DNA from: Halanaerobiaceae bacterium
GTDB lineage: Bacteria > Bacillota > Halanaerobiia > Halanaerobiales > Halarsenatibacteraceae
Length of the DNA stretch: 64,000 bases
Reading direction: 5' to 3'
NCBI GenBank assembly: GCA_003553485.1
Contig: PWEJ01000017.1
Coordinates: 62,001-126,000 of the forward strand
Shown here: positions 38,369-45,694 of the stretch, in pieces
How the letters are laid out: every line of letters starts with the position of its first letter
How positions within the stretch are numbered: the stretch's first letter is position 1
The notes under the pieces: generated by a model
The model's input: only the letters and a program-made list of their open reading frames with translations
The model's database searches: none
Told to the model about the DNA's origin: nothing
Position numbers and translations under genes: made by a program

Positions 38369-39358
38369 TTAAAAAACCGGCTCCAAAAAACCAACTTCTT
38401 CCCCTCGATGATTAGTAACTACAGGTTTGAAATATTTAGCCAGCGAATTCTCTTCTTCTTCATTTAAAACTTCAAGTTCAGATAAAATCTTCATTACCAC
38501 CGGCGGCAGGGCTCGTCTATGGCCATCAATTATTTTAATGGCCACCCCTTTATCCTGATAACCAAAACAAAAGACACCTTCAGCCCCTGACTTGGCTATT
38601 AATTTCTTGTTGGTAGCCTGCAACAGGACAGAATTAAAGCGCCCTTCTCCTCCTATTGCCAGGGGGTGGGCTAGCATGGCTGCCTTTATTTTATGAGCTG
38701 CCCGGGCTAAATCCTCGCTCACCGTAAGGGGGCTGCTCAACCTGGCAAAGGCTAAAGCCATATTTTTTAAGGGCAGACCATAAACTACCACTCCACAGCC
38801 ATCTGTCCCTCTTACTATCTTTTCCTGCGGGTAATCAGTGAATAGACTGATATAATCCAATAAATATTTTTGTAAAGGATGGGCCTCCTTTAAGTAATTT
38901 TCCACATCCCAGCCCTGATGCTGGCAGAGAGCTAACATGCCAGCATGCTTGCCAGAACAATTATTATACAGGGGGCCAGGTTTCCTGCCCGCCTGGCGGA
39001 GCTTCCTCTTTGCCTCCCTGCTATAAGGTAGATGACTGCCACATTTTAAGTGCTCTTCTCCCAGGTTAATTTTAGCCAGGATAGAACGGACCAGCTCTAA
39101 ATGTCTCTCCTCGCCACTGTGAGAAGCTGTTATAACTGCTAATTCAGCTGGAGATAAATCAAAAGCAGCAGCAGCTCCAGAATCTACCAGCGGAAGAGCC
39201 TGGATGGGTTTGGCTGCTGACCTCCAGTAGGTTTTCAAATCTGCCTCTCCATAACTGAGCACTAATGTTCCACTATTATCAACAACTGCAATCGAACCCA
39301 AGTGCTGGCTTTCAGTCAATTCTCCTCTAACTACCTCTACCAACCTGGCCTGTGCCAA
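38369..39358 (-). CDS. L-asparaginase II family protein
   Basis: A 329-residue protein of the asparaginase II family (COG4448, PF06089), unrelated to the classic type I/II bacterial enzymes. Family stretches: YWRSAAKPIQALPLV, ITASHSGEERHL, NNCSGKHAGMLALC and GTDGCGVVVYGLPL. Members hydrolyse asparagine in some species; substrate not tested here. The start is TTG 39358 with GGAGGT 8 bases upstream. It follows the mazF terminator and may head the unit leading to tsaE-tsaB-tsaD. Confidence 0.92.
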   Translation of the reverse strand: MAQARLVEVVRGELTESQHLGSIAVVDNSGTLVLSYGEADLKTYWRSAAKPIQALPLVDSGAAAAFDLSPAELAVITASHSGEERHLELVRSILAKINLGEEHLKCGSHLPYSREAKRKLRQAGRKPGPLYNNCSGKHAGMLALCQHQGWDVENYLKEAHPLQKYLLDYISLFTDYPQEKIVRGTDGCGVVVYGLPLKNMALAFARLSSPLTVSEDLARAAHKIKAAMLAHPLAIGGEGRFNSVLLQATNKKLIAKSGAEGVFCFGYQDKGVAIKIIDGHRRALPPVVMKILSELEVLNEEEENSLAKYFKPVVTNHRGEEVGFLEPVF

Positions 39359-39407
39359 AATAGCCTACCTCCTATTCTAATTTTCAAACCCGGCAAAAAT
39401 TTGCCTA

Positions 39408-39435
39408 ACAAAATTAAAGCCCCCTATTCGGGGGC
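39408..39435 (-). terminator. Intrinsic terminator after mazF
   Basis: Minus-strand GCCCCC (39435-39430), loop GAATA, GGGGGC (39424-39419), then TTTAATTTTG. It lies 24 bases beyond the mazF stop and ends the small ORF-mazE-mazF transcript. Confidence 0.88.
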
Positions 39436-39458
39436 CAGTTATGTATTTTTCAATCAAG

Positions 39459-39818
39459 CTAAAATTCTATCAAACCCAGGCTTATCTCAATAGCTCTATT
39501 TACCTGGGTTATTATTTTAGAATCTAATCTGGTTATATGTCTCTCCAATCTCTGCTTATCTAAGGTTCTGATCTGTTCTAATAAAATAACAGAATCTTTA
39601 TCAAGTTCACTATCGCCTGCTTCGATTTCAACATGGGTGGGTAATTTAGCTTTTCTGATACGAGAGGTAATAGCAGCCACAATCACTGTGGGGCTGTAGC
39701 GGTTACCGATGTCATTTTGAATGATAACAACTGGACGGGTACCTCCCTGTTCAGAGCCTACTACCGGGTTTAAGTCAGCATAAAACACATCACCGCGTAA
39801 TATCTCCAATTTTTTCAC
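39459..39818 (-). CDS. mazF: MazF/EndoA-type endoribonuclease toxin
   Basis: A 119-residue toxin of the MazF/PemK family that cuts mRNA at short sequences. Key pieces: [29 protein letters not shown] with the catalytic Arg, [19 protein letters not shown] with the catalytic Thr/Ser region, and [16 protein letters not shown]. It closely resembles B. subtilis EndoA. Start GTG 39818 has its SD-like GGAGA too close; TTG 39809 (MEILRGDV) with GGAG about 10 bases upstream is a good alternative. Paired with the antitoxin gene 29 bases upstream. Confidence 0.95.
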   Translation of the reverse strand: MKKLEILRGDVFYADLNPVVGSEQGGTRPVVIIQNDIGNRYSPTVIVAAITSRIRKAKLPTHVEIEAGDSELDKDSVILLEQIRTLDKQRLERHITRLDSKIITQVNRAIEISLGLIEF

Positions 39819-39847
39819 TCTCCACTAAACAATTATTGCTGGCTAAT

Positions 39848-40126
39848 TTAATCACAATCGGCTAGATTATCTTCGTAAAAAGAAATAGCCCTGTGATTAT
39901 TCAACAATCCTTCATCAGCCAAATCTCTATTTAAATCACTCATTTCCCTGTAGCCATTTTTTAGTTGTTTTTTTATCTGATCTTTCTTTAAATGAGCAAG
40001 ATACAATCTGACAGCTTCTTTAAAAAACTCACTATTATTACTAACCTCACTGGATCCCAGATGACCCTGTACCTCTTTCATCAAATTAGCCGGAATACTT
40101 ATCTGCAGCCTTTTATTTTCCCCCAA
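39848..40126 (-). CDS. mazE: Ribbon-helix-helix antitoxin (MazE/EndoAI type)
   Basis: A 92-residue antitoxin. The N-terminal ribbon-helix-helix is visible (KRLQISIPANLMKEVQG followed by SEFFKEAVRLYLAHLKK), and the acidic C-terminus (FYEDNLADCD) should wrap the toxin, as in EndoAI. The start codon is TTG at 40126. RHH antitoxins usually repress their own promoter; repeats at 40361-40400 are candidate sites. It lies between the 47-codon ORF and mazF. Confidence 0.9.
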   Translation of the reverse strand: MGENKRLQISIPANLMKEVQGHLGSSEVSNNSEFFKEAVRLYLAHLKKDQIKKQLKNGYREMSDLNRDLADEGLLNNHRAISFYEDNLADCD

Positions 40127-40188
40127 CTAAATCCACCCCCGCTGTTATTTTTTATATTAAATTAGCAAAAATGAGCTAAAAAATAATA

Positions 40189-40332
40189 TTAGTCCGGAAT
40201 CTTGCTGCTGTCAACCTTGCCCTGTTTCTTCTCTTTTTTGATTAGCTTTTTATAACCCTCAATCATTTCCTTGGCTATTTTTCTCCGCTCCTCTTTGCTT
40301 AAATTCCTGTGCTTTTTTAAAAAATCTTTCAT
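40189..40332 (-). CDS. Small basic protein of unknown function, 47 residues
   Basis: A short gene that starts at ATG 40332 with an AGGGAG site 7 bases upstream and stops at TAA 40189. The product (MKDFLKKHRNLSKEERRKI and onward to VDSSKIPD) is rich in Lys, Arg and Glu and predicted largely helical. No family is recognised. It is the first coding region after a near-consensus promoter and leads into mazE with a 62-base gap, so it may belong to the toxin-antitoxin operon. Confidence that it is translated is moderate. Confidence 0.65.
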   Translation of the reverse strand: MKDFLKKHRNLSKEERRKIAKEMIEGYKKLIKKEKKQGKVDSSKIPD

Positions 40333-40360
40333 CTTATCTCTCCCTCTAATCCTAAGATGT

Positions 40361-40400
40361 AGGAATAAAATATATAGGAATAAAAATGATTAAGGAATAA
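40361..40400. repeat. Three AGGAATAA direct repeats in the mazEF leader
   Basis: AGGAATAA occurs at 40361, 40376 and 40393 (spacings 15 and 17 bases); the first two extend to AGGAATAAAA. They lie between the -10 box and the 47-codon ORF, in the transcribed leader. Candidate binding sites for the RHH antitoxin. Confidence 0.7.
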
Positions 40401-40416
40401 CCTATACCTATTAATA

Positions 40417-40445
40417 AGTATATAGCAATTGGAGTGAGCTGTCAA
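40417..40445 (-). promoter_or_regulatory. Promoter of the small ORF-mazE-mazF unit
   Basis: A perfect TTGACA (40445-40440) and TATACT (40422-40417) with 17-base spacing on the minus strand. It gives the unit transcription independent of the helicase-like gene upstream. Confidence 0.85.
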
Positions 40446-40525
40446 CCTAAAATGCTTGAGCTATCAGCCTTTTGACAAATTTTTGCAACATTTATCTCCG
40501 GTTTGATTAATAATATTGCTTTGTT

Positions 40526-42691
40526 TTATAATTTTAGATAAAGTCCCTCGTTTTGACAGTGTTCTATGACTTTATTATAGAAATCTTCCCTGGACAACAG
40601 AGAAGAATCTCCTAAGATTATTGCTTTACCAACGGTCCTTGATAAAGCCTTTCTTAAAAGGGAGGGTTTTTGCAAAGGCCCTAGATAGCCATAATCATTA
40701 CTCCTGACGGTACTTAATATAATGATCTCTCTTTCTAAGCCCTGCCAGGACTCCAGCGGGGCCAAAAAAAGGTTTTCCCTGTTTAGTTTACCTTTAAGAT
40801 AGCGATACTGGTCTGAAAAAAAAGTGAGCGCTCCAATATTATCAGCCTTTAAACCTGAACTTAAAGCTGTAGAGAGTAAATCTAATACTATTTCGGCTTC
40901 TCTACTATTATAATAAGAGTTAGAGCCTGGATATTGTTCTTCTTTAGCCAGCAGATTTTTAGTATCGATAAAAACCAGCTCTTCTCCGCCCAGTAAAGCT
41001 TTTTCCTCTGGCATCCCTAGCTCCTCTAACTTTGACTGTCTCTCTCTTTGCTGCTGATTTTCTTGCCCCCTTTTCTTATAGCTAGCCCCGATATCCCCTA
41101 CACAGTTATTTTCCTGGCAGAGATTATCATTAATAAAATCCATCAGATCAGAGGAAAGGCGATGCTGTATTTTCAAGTGCTGATAAAAATGCTGATTTTT
41201 TTCGCTATAGAGGCGATTATAGAGTTGATTATTTTCTTCCTCCTTTGCATCACCAGCCAGCACAAAGCGCCGGGCTTTGGTTAAAGCCGGTAAAAGTTCT
41301 ATTTCAGCTATCGAATTAGCATCATCAACAATCAACAGATCAAAGAAGGATTCAGTAAGTTTGGTTCTAGCCAGTTCAGTAGGAGTGGCAAAAACAAGCT
41401 GAGCCTCTTCAATAACACTGGCAACTGCACTCTCCTTTTTATCTTTAATTCTTTCGGCCAAAACCTGCAACCTTTCTTGCAGTCTTTGGTTTACCTGCTG
41501 TTTATCAATATCTATACCAGCTATCTTTTTTCCTGAGGATATCCTATCTTTTTCTAACTTGAGATCTAAAGCCTGAATTTCCAGACGACGGGCAGCAAGA
41601 TAATTTTTATCCTCCAGCACCTGATTGATTAGTCTAATTTCCTCTAATTCCTTATCTTGAAAAACCATGGAGCCCAGCCAGACCTTTTCTTCTTTCAGGG
41701 GCAACAGGCGCCGGGCTATATCTGCCAGCATCTCTTTATATTTGCCAAGCAGCAGCACTTTCTCACCATTACCTAAAGCCTGTTTTAAGATCTCAATAAG
41801 GGTCTCAGTTCTGCCGGTACCGGCTCCACCGTCTACCAGGAAAAAGTTTTGGGCCTTCCGGGCCCGCTGAACTGCTGATTTTTGTTCCGGCACCAGGTTA
41901 TTATTATACCAGTTCTTTAAACGGACCTTACCTGGCAGCCACTGCGGCTCTTCCCGGTCCAGAAGAGCTACATCCCGCAATTTCTTTAAAGAACCTTGAG
42001 GATTTTTAAGTTCTTCAAGGACCTGTAAAGATTGGTTATAAAGCCCGTCATGATAGAATTTATCCAGCATAAGTTTCTCTTCAGTCAGAAAATCAGGAAA
42101 CTCTCCCTCTATAGCTAAAAGAAGATAATAAGAAGATATATCAACTATTTCTACAGTGATCTCCTCCTCAGTTTCCTCCTGCTGCGGTCTGACTAAAGCC
42201 TGATCTCCTATTGTTAAAAAAGTTACAGGTAGCTCCTGTCCTGCCTTTACCCGATAAAGCAATAATAACTTTCGATTATCAAAATAACGGCCATTATATC
42301 TCCCCTTAAGCCCTGTGAGGGCCTGACCTCTTCTCTCCCTTATTTCAGGAGAATAATGCTTTATCTCTAAAGAAAATTTATTATTATAATCATCTCTTTC
42401 CTGCTTTACTTCTCGCTGTTTCTCCTTCAAATAACTGACCAGATCCGGCGGCATTACATTATTGGGATTGGCAGGATTAACCTTAACCTTTACCCCCCCA
42501 ATTTGATTGTTGTCCATGGTATCAATGACGCGAGCGGCAACCCTGTCTTCCAATTCTACTTCTGCTTTATTATTGGTGATATTAATTTTACCGATATCTT
42601 TATTGGAAACACCGCATTCATTGATAAAAGCTCCAACAATATCTCCTGGACCAATATTTTTTTCAAAGCCACTGATTATTATTTTTATCAT
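40526..42691 (-). CDS. SF1 helicase-like protein with N-terminal DbpA-type RNA-binding domain
   Basis: A protein of about 721 residues. Residues 1-75 (IKIIISGFEKNIGPGDIVGAF ... NQIGGVKVKV) look like the DbpA/CsdA RNA-binding domain. A UPF1/IGHMBP2-like SF1 helicase region follows. Its Walker A reads GGAGTGRTET, with Arg for the essential Lys, and its Walker B reads IVDDANS, with Asp for Glu. Motif III (VLAGDAKE), motif V (SWQGLEREIIILSTVRSN) and motif VI (KALSRTVGKAIILGD) are recognisable. ATP hydrolysis may be weak or lost. ATG 42691 has AGGAGG 9 bases upstream. Function unknown. Confidence 0.82.
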   Translation of the reverse strand: MIKIIISGFEKNIGPGDIVGAFINECGVSNKDIGKINITNNKAEVELEDRVAARVIDTMDNNQIGGVKVKVNPANPNNVMPPDLVSYLKEKQREVKQERDDYNNKFSLEIKHYSPEIRERRGQALTGLKGRYNGRYFDNRKLLLLYRVKAGQELPVTFLTIGDQALVRPQQEETEEEITVEIVDISSYYLLLAIEGEFPDFLTEEKLMLDKFYHDGLYNQSLQVLEELKNPQGSLKKLRDVALLDREEPQWLPGKVRLKNWYNNNLVPEQKSAVQRARKAQNFFLVDGGAGTGRTETLIEILKQALGNGEKVLLLGKYKEMLADIARRLLPLKEEKVWLGSMVFQDKELEEIRLINQVLEDKNYLAARRLEIQALDLKLEKDRISSGKKIAGIDIDKQQVNQRLQERLQVLAERIKDKKESAVASVIEEAQLVFATPTELARTKLTESFFDLLIVDDANSIAEIELLPALTKARRFVLAGDAKEEENNQLYNRLYSEKNQHFYQHLKIQHRLSSDLMDFINDNLCQENNCVGDIGASYKKRGQENQQQRERQSKLEELGMPEEKALLGGEELVFIDTKNLLAKEEQYPGSNSYYNSREAEIVLDLLSTALSSGLKADNIGALTFFSDQYRYLKGKLNRENLFLAPLESWQGLEREIIILSTVRSNDYGYLGPLQKPSLLRKALSRTVGKAIILGDSSLLSREDFYNKVIEHCQNEGLYLKL

Positions 42692-42713
42692 CAACTGCAC
42701 CTCCTGGAAAAAC

Positions 42714-43259
42714 TTATTCCGCTGGCTTATTTTCGCTATCAAGATAAATTTTGCTACCTACCGCTTTCCGTTGCTGCTGATATTTGCCATCATAGGGCTC
42801 AGCCGCAGCTTGATCCATCCGGGCAAAGACTAACTGACATATCCGTCTCCCTGCCAAAAGTTTTATCGGTAGACGATTAGCATTGAAAAGTTCTAAAGTA
42901 ATCTGACCGGCAAAACCTGGATCGACCCAGCCGGCATTTTGAATAAAAAGCCCCATTCTACCGATTGAGCTGCGGCCCTCAACGAAAGCGGTAAGATTAT
43001 CTGGCAATTTTATATATTCTCTGGTTGCCGCCAGCAGAAAGGAATGAGGTGGAATAACTATCTCCTGCTGCTCTAAACTCTGATATTTTAATTCCTCCGT
43101 TAAATCCATACATTCCATGGAATTTTCATTAACCTTAAGAAAACTGTTATCAAGTCTTAAGTCCACTGAAGCCGGTTGGATCTGTTCTGGCTCCAGCGGA
43201 TTTATCTCTAAATCTCCCCTATCAATTAATTTCTTTAGAGTTCTATCCGATAAAATCAT
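42714..43259 (-). CDS. dcd: dCTP deaminase
   Basis: A 181-residue trimeric enzyme of the dUTPase superfamily that deaminates dCTP to dUTP; some relatives also hydrolyse it to dUMP. Motifs: PASVDLRLDNSFL, VEGRSSIGRMGLFIQNAGWVDPGFAGQITLEL with the catalytic residues, and the C-terminal substrate lid YDGKYQQQ. Start ATG 43259 with AAGGAG. It is 31 bases after the CBS protein gene. Whether it is monofunctional or a DCD-DUT enzyme cannot be told from motifs alone. Confidence 0.94.
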   Translation of the reverse strand: MILSDRTLKKLIDRGDLEINPLEPEQIQPASVDLRLDNSFLKVNENSMECMDLTEELKYQSLEQQEIVIPPHSFLLAATREYIKLPDNLTAFVEGRSSIGRMGLFIQNAGWVDPGFAGQITLELFNANRLPIKLLAGRRICQLVFARMDQAAAEPYDGKYQQQRKAVGSKIYLDSENKPAE

Positions 43260-43290
43260 TTATCTACTCCTTTTGAAAATTTAAATTCTA

Positions 43291-43737
43291 TTACTCTGCC
43301 ATGTTGCGTACTAAATCTCCTCTACTTACAATGCCAACTAATTTTCCATCTTCCACCACTGGAAGGCGGTTAATCTCCTCCCGACTCATAAGCGTTGCTA
43401 TTTCAGCTATAGGAGTATCTGGTTCAATTATTTCCAGTTTAGTGGTCATTAGCTCGCCAACCTTGATGGCTATATATTTTTTGAATTCCTCCTTGAATTT
43501 TCGATAACTCTCAATATATATTATTCCACCAATCAAATTGATATATTCAGGAAAATGCAATTTTTTATCCTTAACAATTAAATCCTTCTCGCTGACTATC
43601 CCTACCAATTTGCCATCTTTTAAAACTGGCAGTCCACTTACCTGATGTTTACTCATGATCTTTGCTGCTTCCTCAACGCTAGTCTCTGGCTCTACAGTTA
43701 TTACATCGGTGGTCATAATATCTTTAGCTGTTTTCAT
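43291..43737 (-). CDS. CBS-domain pair protein
   Basis: A 148-residue stand-alone Bateman module. The first CBS repeat (TAKDIMTTDVITVEPETSVEEAA) ends in GIVSEKDLIV, the second (VGELMTTKLEIIEPDTPIAEIA) ends in GIVSRGDLVR. Such pairs bind adenine nucleotides and act as energy sensors; the target here is unknown. ATG 43737 lies within the end of the nnr gene (14-base overlap), with GGGAGGG upstream. Confidence 0.92.
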   Translation of the reverse strand: MKTAKDIMTTDVITVEPETSVEEAAKIMSKHQVSGLPVLKDGKLVGIVSEKDLIVKDKKLHFPEYINLIGGIIYIESYRKFKEEFKKYIAIKVGELMTTKLEIIEPDTPIAEIATLMSREEINRLPVVEDGKLVGIVSRGDLVRNMAE

Positions 43738-45301
43738 TAGCTTTCCCTCCCGGGAAATTAGTTTTTTTCTTAAGCGATTTAAAGGCTCCAGGCAAATAAT
43801 TTAAAATATCACCAGCAGTAACGGCGTAACTGGACAAATCTTCTGCTGCCAATTCCCCGGCTCTGCCATGAAGATAAGCACCTATGGTGGCCGCTAAATC
43901 TTCCGCCAGGCCCTGGGCCATTAATGCAGCGATTAAACCGGTTAGAACATCGCCGCTACCAGCAGTTGCCATTGCCTCCGTGCCGGTGGGATTGATAAAT
44001 AACTCTCCCTGGGGCAGGGCTATTAAAGAATCAGCCCCCTTTAATAATAATACAAGTTCTTCTTTTTGAGCAAAGTCTTTAGCTATCTCTTTGCGGTTAG
44101 CAGTTATATCTGTTATTTGGCCATCACTGAGGCGGGCCATCTCTCCCGGATGGGGAGTGATAATCAGCTCCTGGTCAAAGTCTCTCAAAGATTCCAGCGA
44201 AGTCAAATTATTGAGACCATCGGCATCTAATACTAAAGGCTTATCTAGTTTTGTTAGGAGCTTGGAGAGCAATCTCTTCAGCTGCTGGTTTTGTCCCAGG
44301 CCAGGGCCTAAGGCTATAACTTCTGCCTCCTTAGCCGCCTTTAAAATAGCTGTCAGAGAATCTTCCGCTATTTTTCCTTCTCTGGCTGGAAGTTCTCTGG
44401 TAATTATCTCTGGAGTAGCCGCTGCTGCCGCTCTAACCACAGCTGCTGGTGCAGCCAGTTCAACTAAGCCGGCCCCTCCCTTCAAGGCAGCCATCGCCGT
44501 CAGCAGAGCAGCTCCTGACATCCCCTGAGAACCAGCCACTACCAACACCCTGCCAAAATCTCCTTTATGGCCAGTAGTAGACCTGGCTGGAATTAATTTA
44601 GCAACCTCTTCATCGGTTAGCATATAATGGCTTACAGCCAGCTTTTTATATATCTGAGGTGGGAAGCCTAAATCAACTAGCTGTATCTCCCCGCAATAAG
44701 AACGACCGGGATAGAGCACCTGTCCCAGTTTTAAATTGGCCATGGTCACAGTCCAGTGGGCTTTAACCACCGGGCCAGGTATCTCACCACTGTCAGCCTG
44801 CAAACCTGAGGGAATATCGACGGCTAAAGTGGGCTGGGGGTTATTATTAATCAGGGAAATTACTCTGCCAGCCAATCCCCGGGCTGCTCCTGTTATTCCT
44901 GTGCCTAAAAGGGCATCAACAAAATAATCTGCTCCTTTGAGGTAATGGTTTATTTCAGTTTCTGATAATTCTTCCATCTCTAAAGTTTTAACTTCAGCCA
45001 ATTGACAGAAGCGATAATTATCAGCAGTTATTCCAGTGAAATTATCTGGTGATTTTAATAAGAGCAGAGTTACTTGATAGCCCCAGCGTTTTAAATAACG
45101 GGCAGCAACCAGGCCATCACCGCCATTATTGCCGCTGCCGGCTAAAATTATAATCTCTTCCTTTGGTTTAGGATTGGCAAATTCCAGCAGTTGAGCAGCC
45201 GTGGCTCTGCCTGCCGTCTCCATCAATAAAATCTCAGGAATGCCCAGCTCCACGGCTAACTTATCTGCCTGTTGCATCTCTTCACCAGTTAATAATAGCA
45301 T
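43724..45301 (-). CDS. nnr: Bifunctional NAD(P)H-hydrate epimerase / ADP-dependent dehydratase
   Basis: Repairs hydrated NADH and NADPH; 525 residues. The N-terminal YjeF_N epimerase domain has EEMQQADKLAVELG and IILAGSGNNGGDGLVAARYL. The C-terminal YjeF_C kinase-like dehydratase has KGDFGRVLVVAGSQGMSGAALL, ALGPGLGQN, LDADGLNN, ITPHPGEMARL and GSGDVLTGLIAALMAQG. Gene neighbours acpS upstream and the CBS gene downstream overlap it by a few bases. The fused form is the usual one in bacteria. Confidence 0.97.
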   Translation of the reverse strand: MLLLTGEEMQQADKLAVELGIPEILLMETAGRATAAQLLEFANPKPKEEIIILAGSGNNGGDGLVAARYLKRWGYQVTLLLLKSPDNFTGITADNYRFCQLAEVKTLEMEELSETEINHYLKGADYFVDALLGTGITGAARGLAGRVISLINNNPQPTLAVDIPSGLQADSGEIPGPVVKAHWTVTMANLKLGQVLYPGRSYCGEIQLVDLGFPPQIYKKLAVSHYMLTDEEVAKLIPARSTTGHKGDFGRVLVVAGSQGMSGAALLTAMAALKGGAGLVELAAPAAVVRAAAAATPEIITRELPAREGKIAEDSLTAILKAAKEAEVIALGPGLGQNQQLKRLLSKLLTKLDKPLVLDADGLNNLTSLESLRDFDQELIITPHPGEMARLSDGQITDITANRKEIAKDFAQKEELVLLLKGADSLIALPQGELFINPTGTEAMATAGSGDVLTGLIAALMAQGLAEDLAATIGAYLHGRAGELAAEDLSSYAVTAGDILNYLPGAFKSLKKKTNFPGGKANENS

Positions 45302-45690
45302 TCTTGACTCTCCCTCCTTTGCTCAGCAATCAGAGAGGCCACCGCTTGCTCTCGCTCGTGGCTTAAACTAAGATGAAAATGAGTGATACCCATCTTTTTA
45401 GCAGCCTCTCTGGTTCTACCTGCTAATTTAATCTCAGGTTTCTGCTGAGAGTTAATCTTTACTTCTATTTCCTGCCAGTTCAAGAAATTTTTCTCCGGCG
45501 ATATAACTTTATAAAGGGCTTCTTTAGCAGCAAAGCGGACTGCCAGGGATTCCGCCGGATTGCTGCTCTGCTGACAGTACTGCCGTTCTTGCTCGGTAAA
45601 TATGCGGGTAAGAAATTTATCGCCAAATCTCTCCACCAGATGAGCTATTCTCCTGACATCAACCAGGTCTATACCATGTCCAATTATCAT
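45289..45690 (-). CDS. acpS: Holo-[acyl-carrier-protein] synthase
   Basis: A 133-residue 4'-phosphopantetheinyl transferase that activates acyl carrier protein for fatty acid synthesis. The motifs GHGIDLVDVRRIAHL and LAVRFAAKEALYKVI, which hold the magnesium-binding Asp and Glu, are clear; SLSHEREQAVASL follows. Start ATG 45690 with GGAG 7 bases upstream. It lies 5 bases after glmS and overlaps nnr by 13 bases. The acpS-nnr pairing is common in Firmicutes. Confidence 0.96.
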   Translation of the reverse strand: MIIGHGIDLVDVRRIAHLVERFGDKFLTRIFTEQERQYCQQSSNPAESLAVRFAAKEALYKVISPEKNFLNWQEIEVKINSQQKPEIKLAGRTREAAKKMGITHFHLSLSHEREQAVASLIAEQRRESQECYY

Positions 45691-45694
45691 TTTA

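Noticed and set aside
44091-44528. A 145-codon plus-strand frame opposite nnr
   Set aside because: Shadow of the YjeF_C domain; no SD and no family resemblance.
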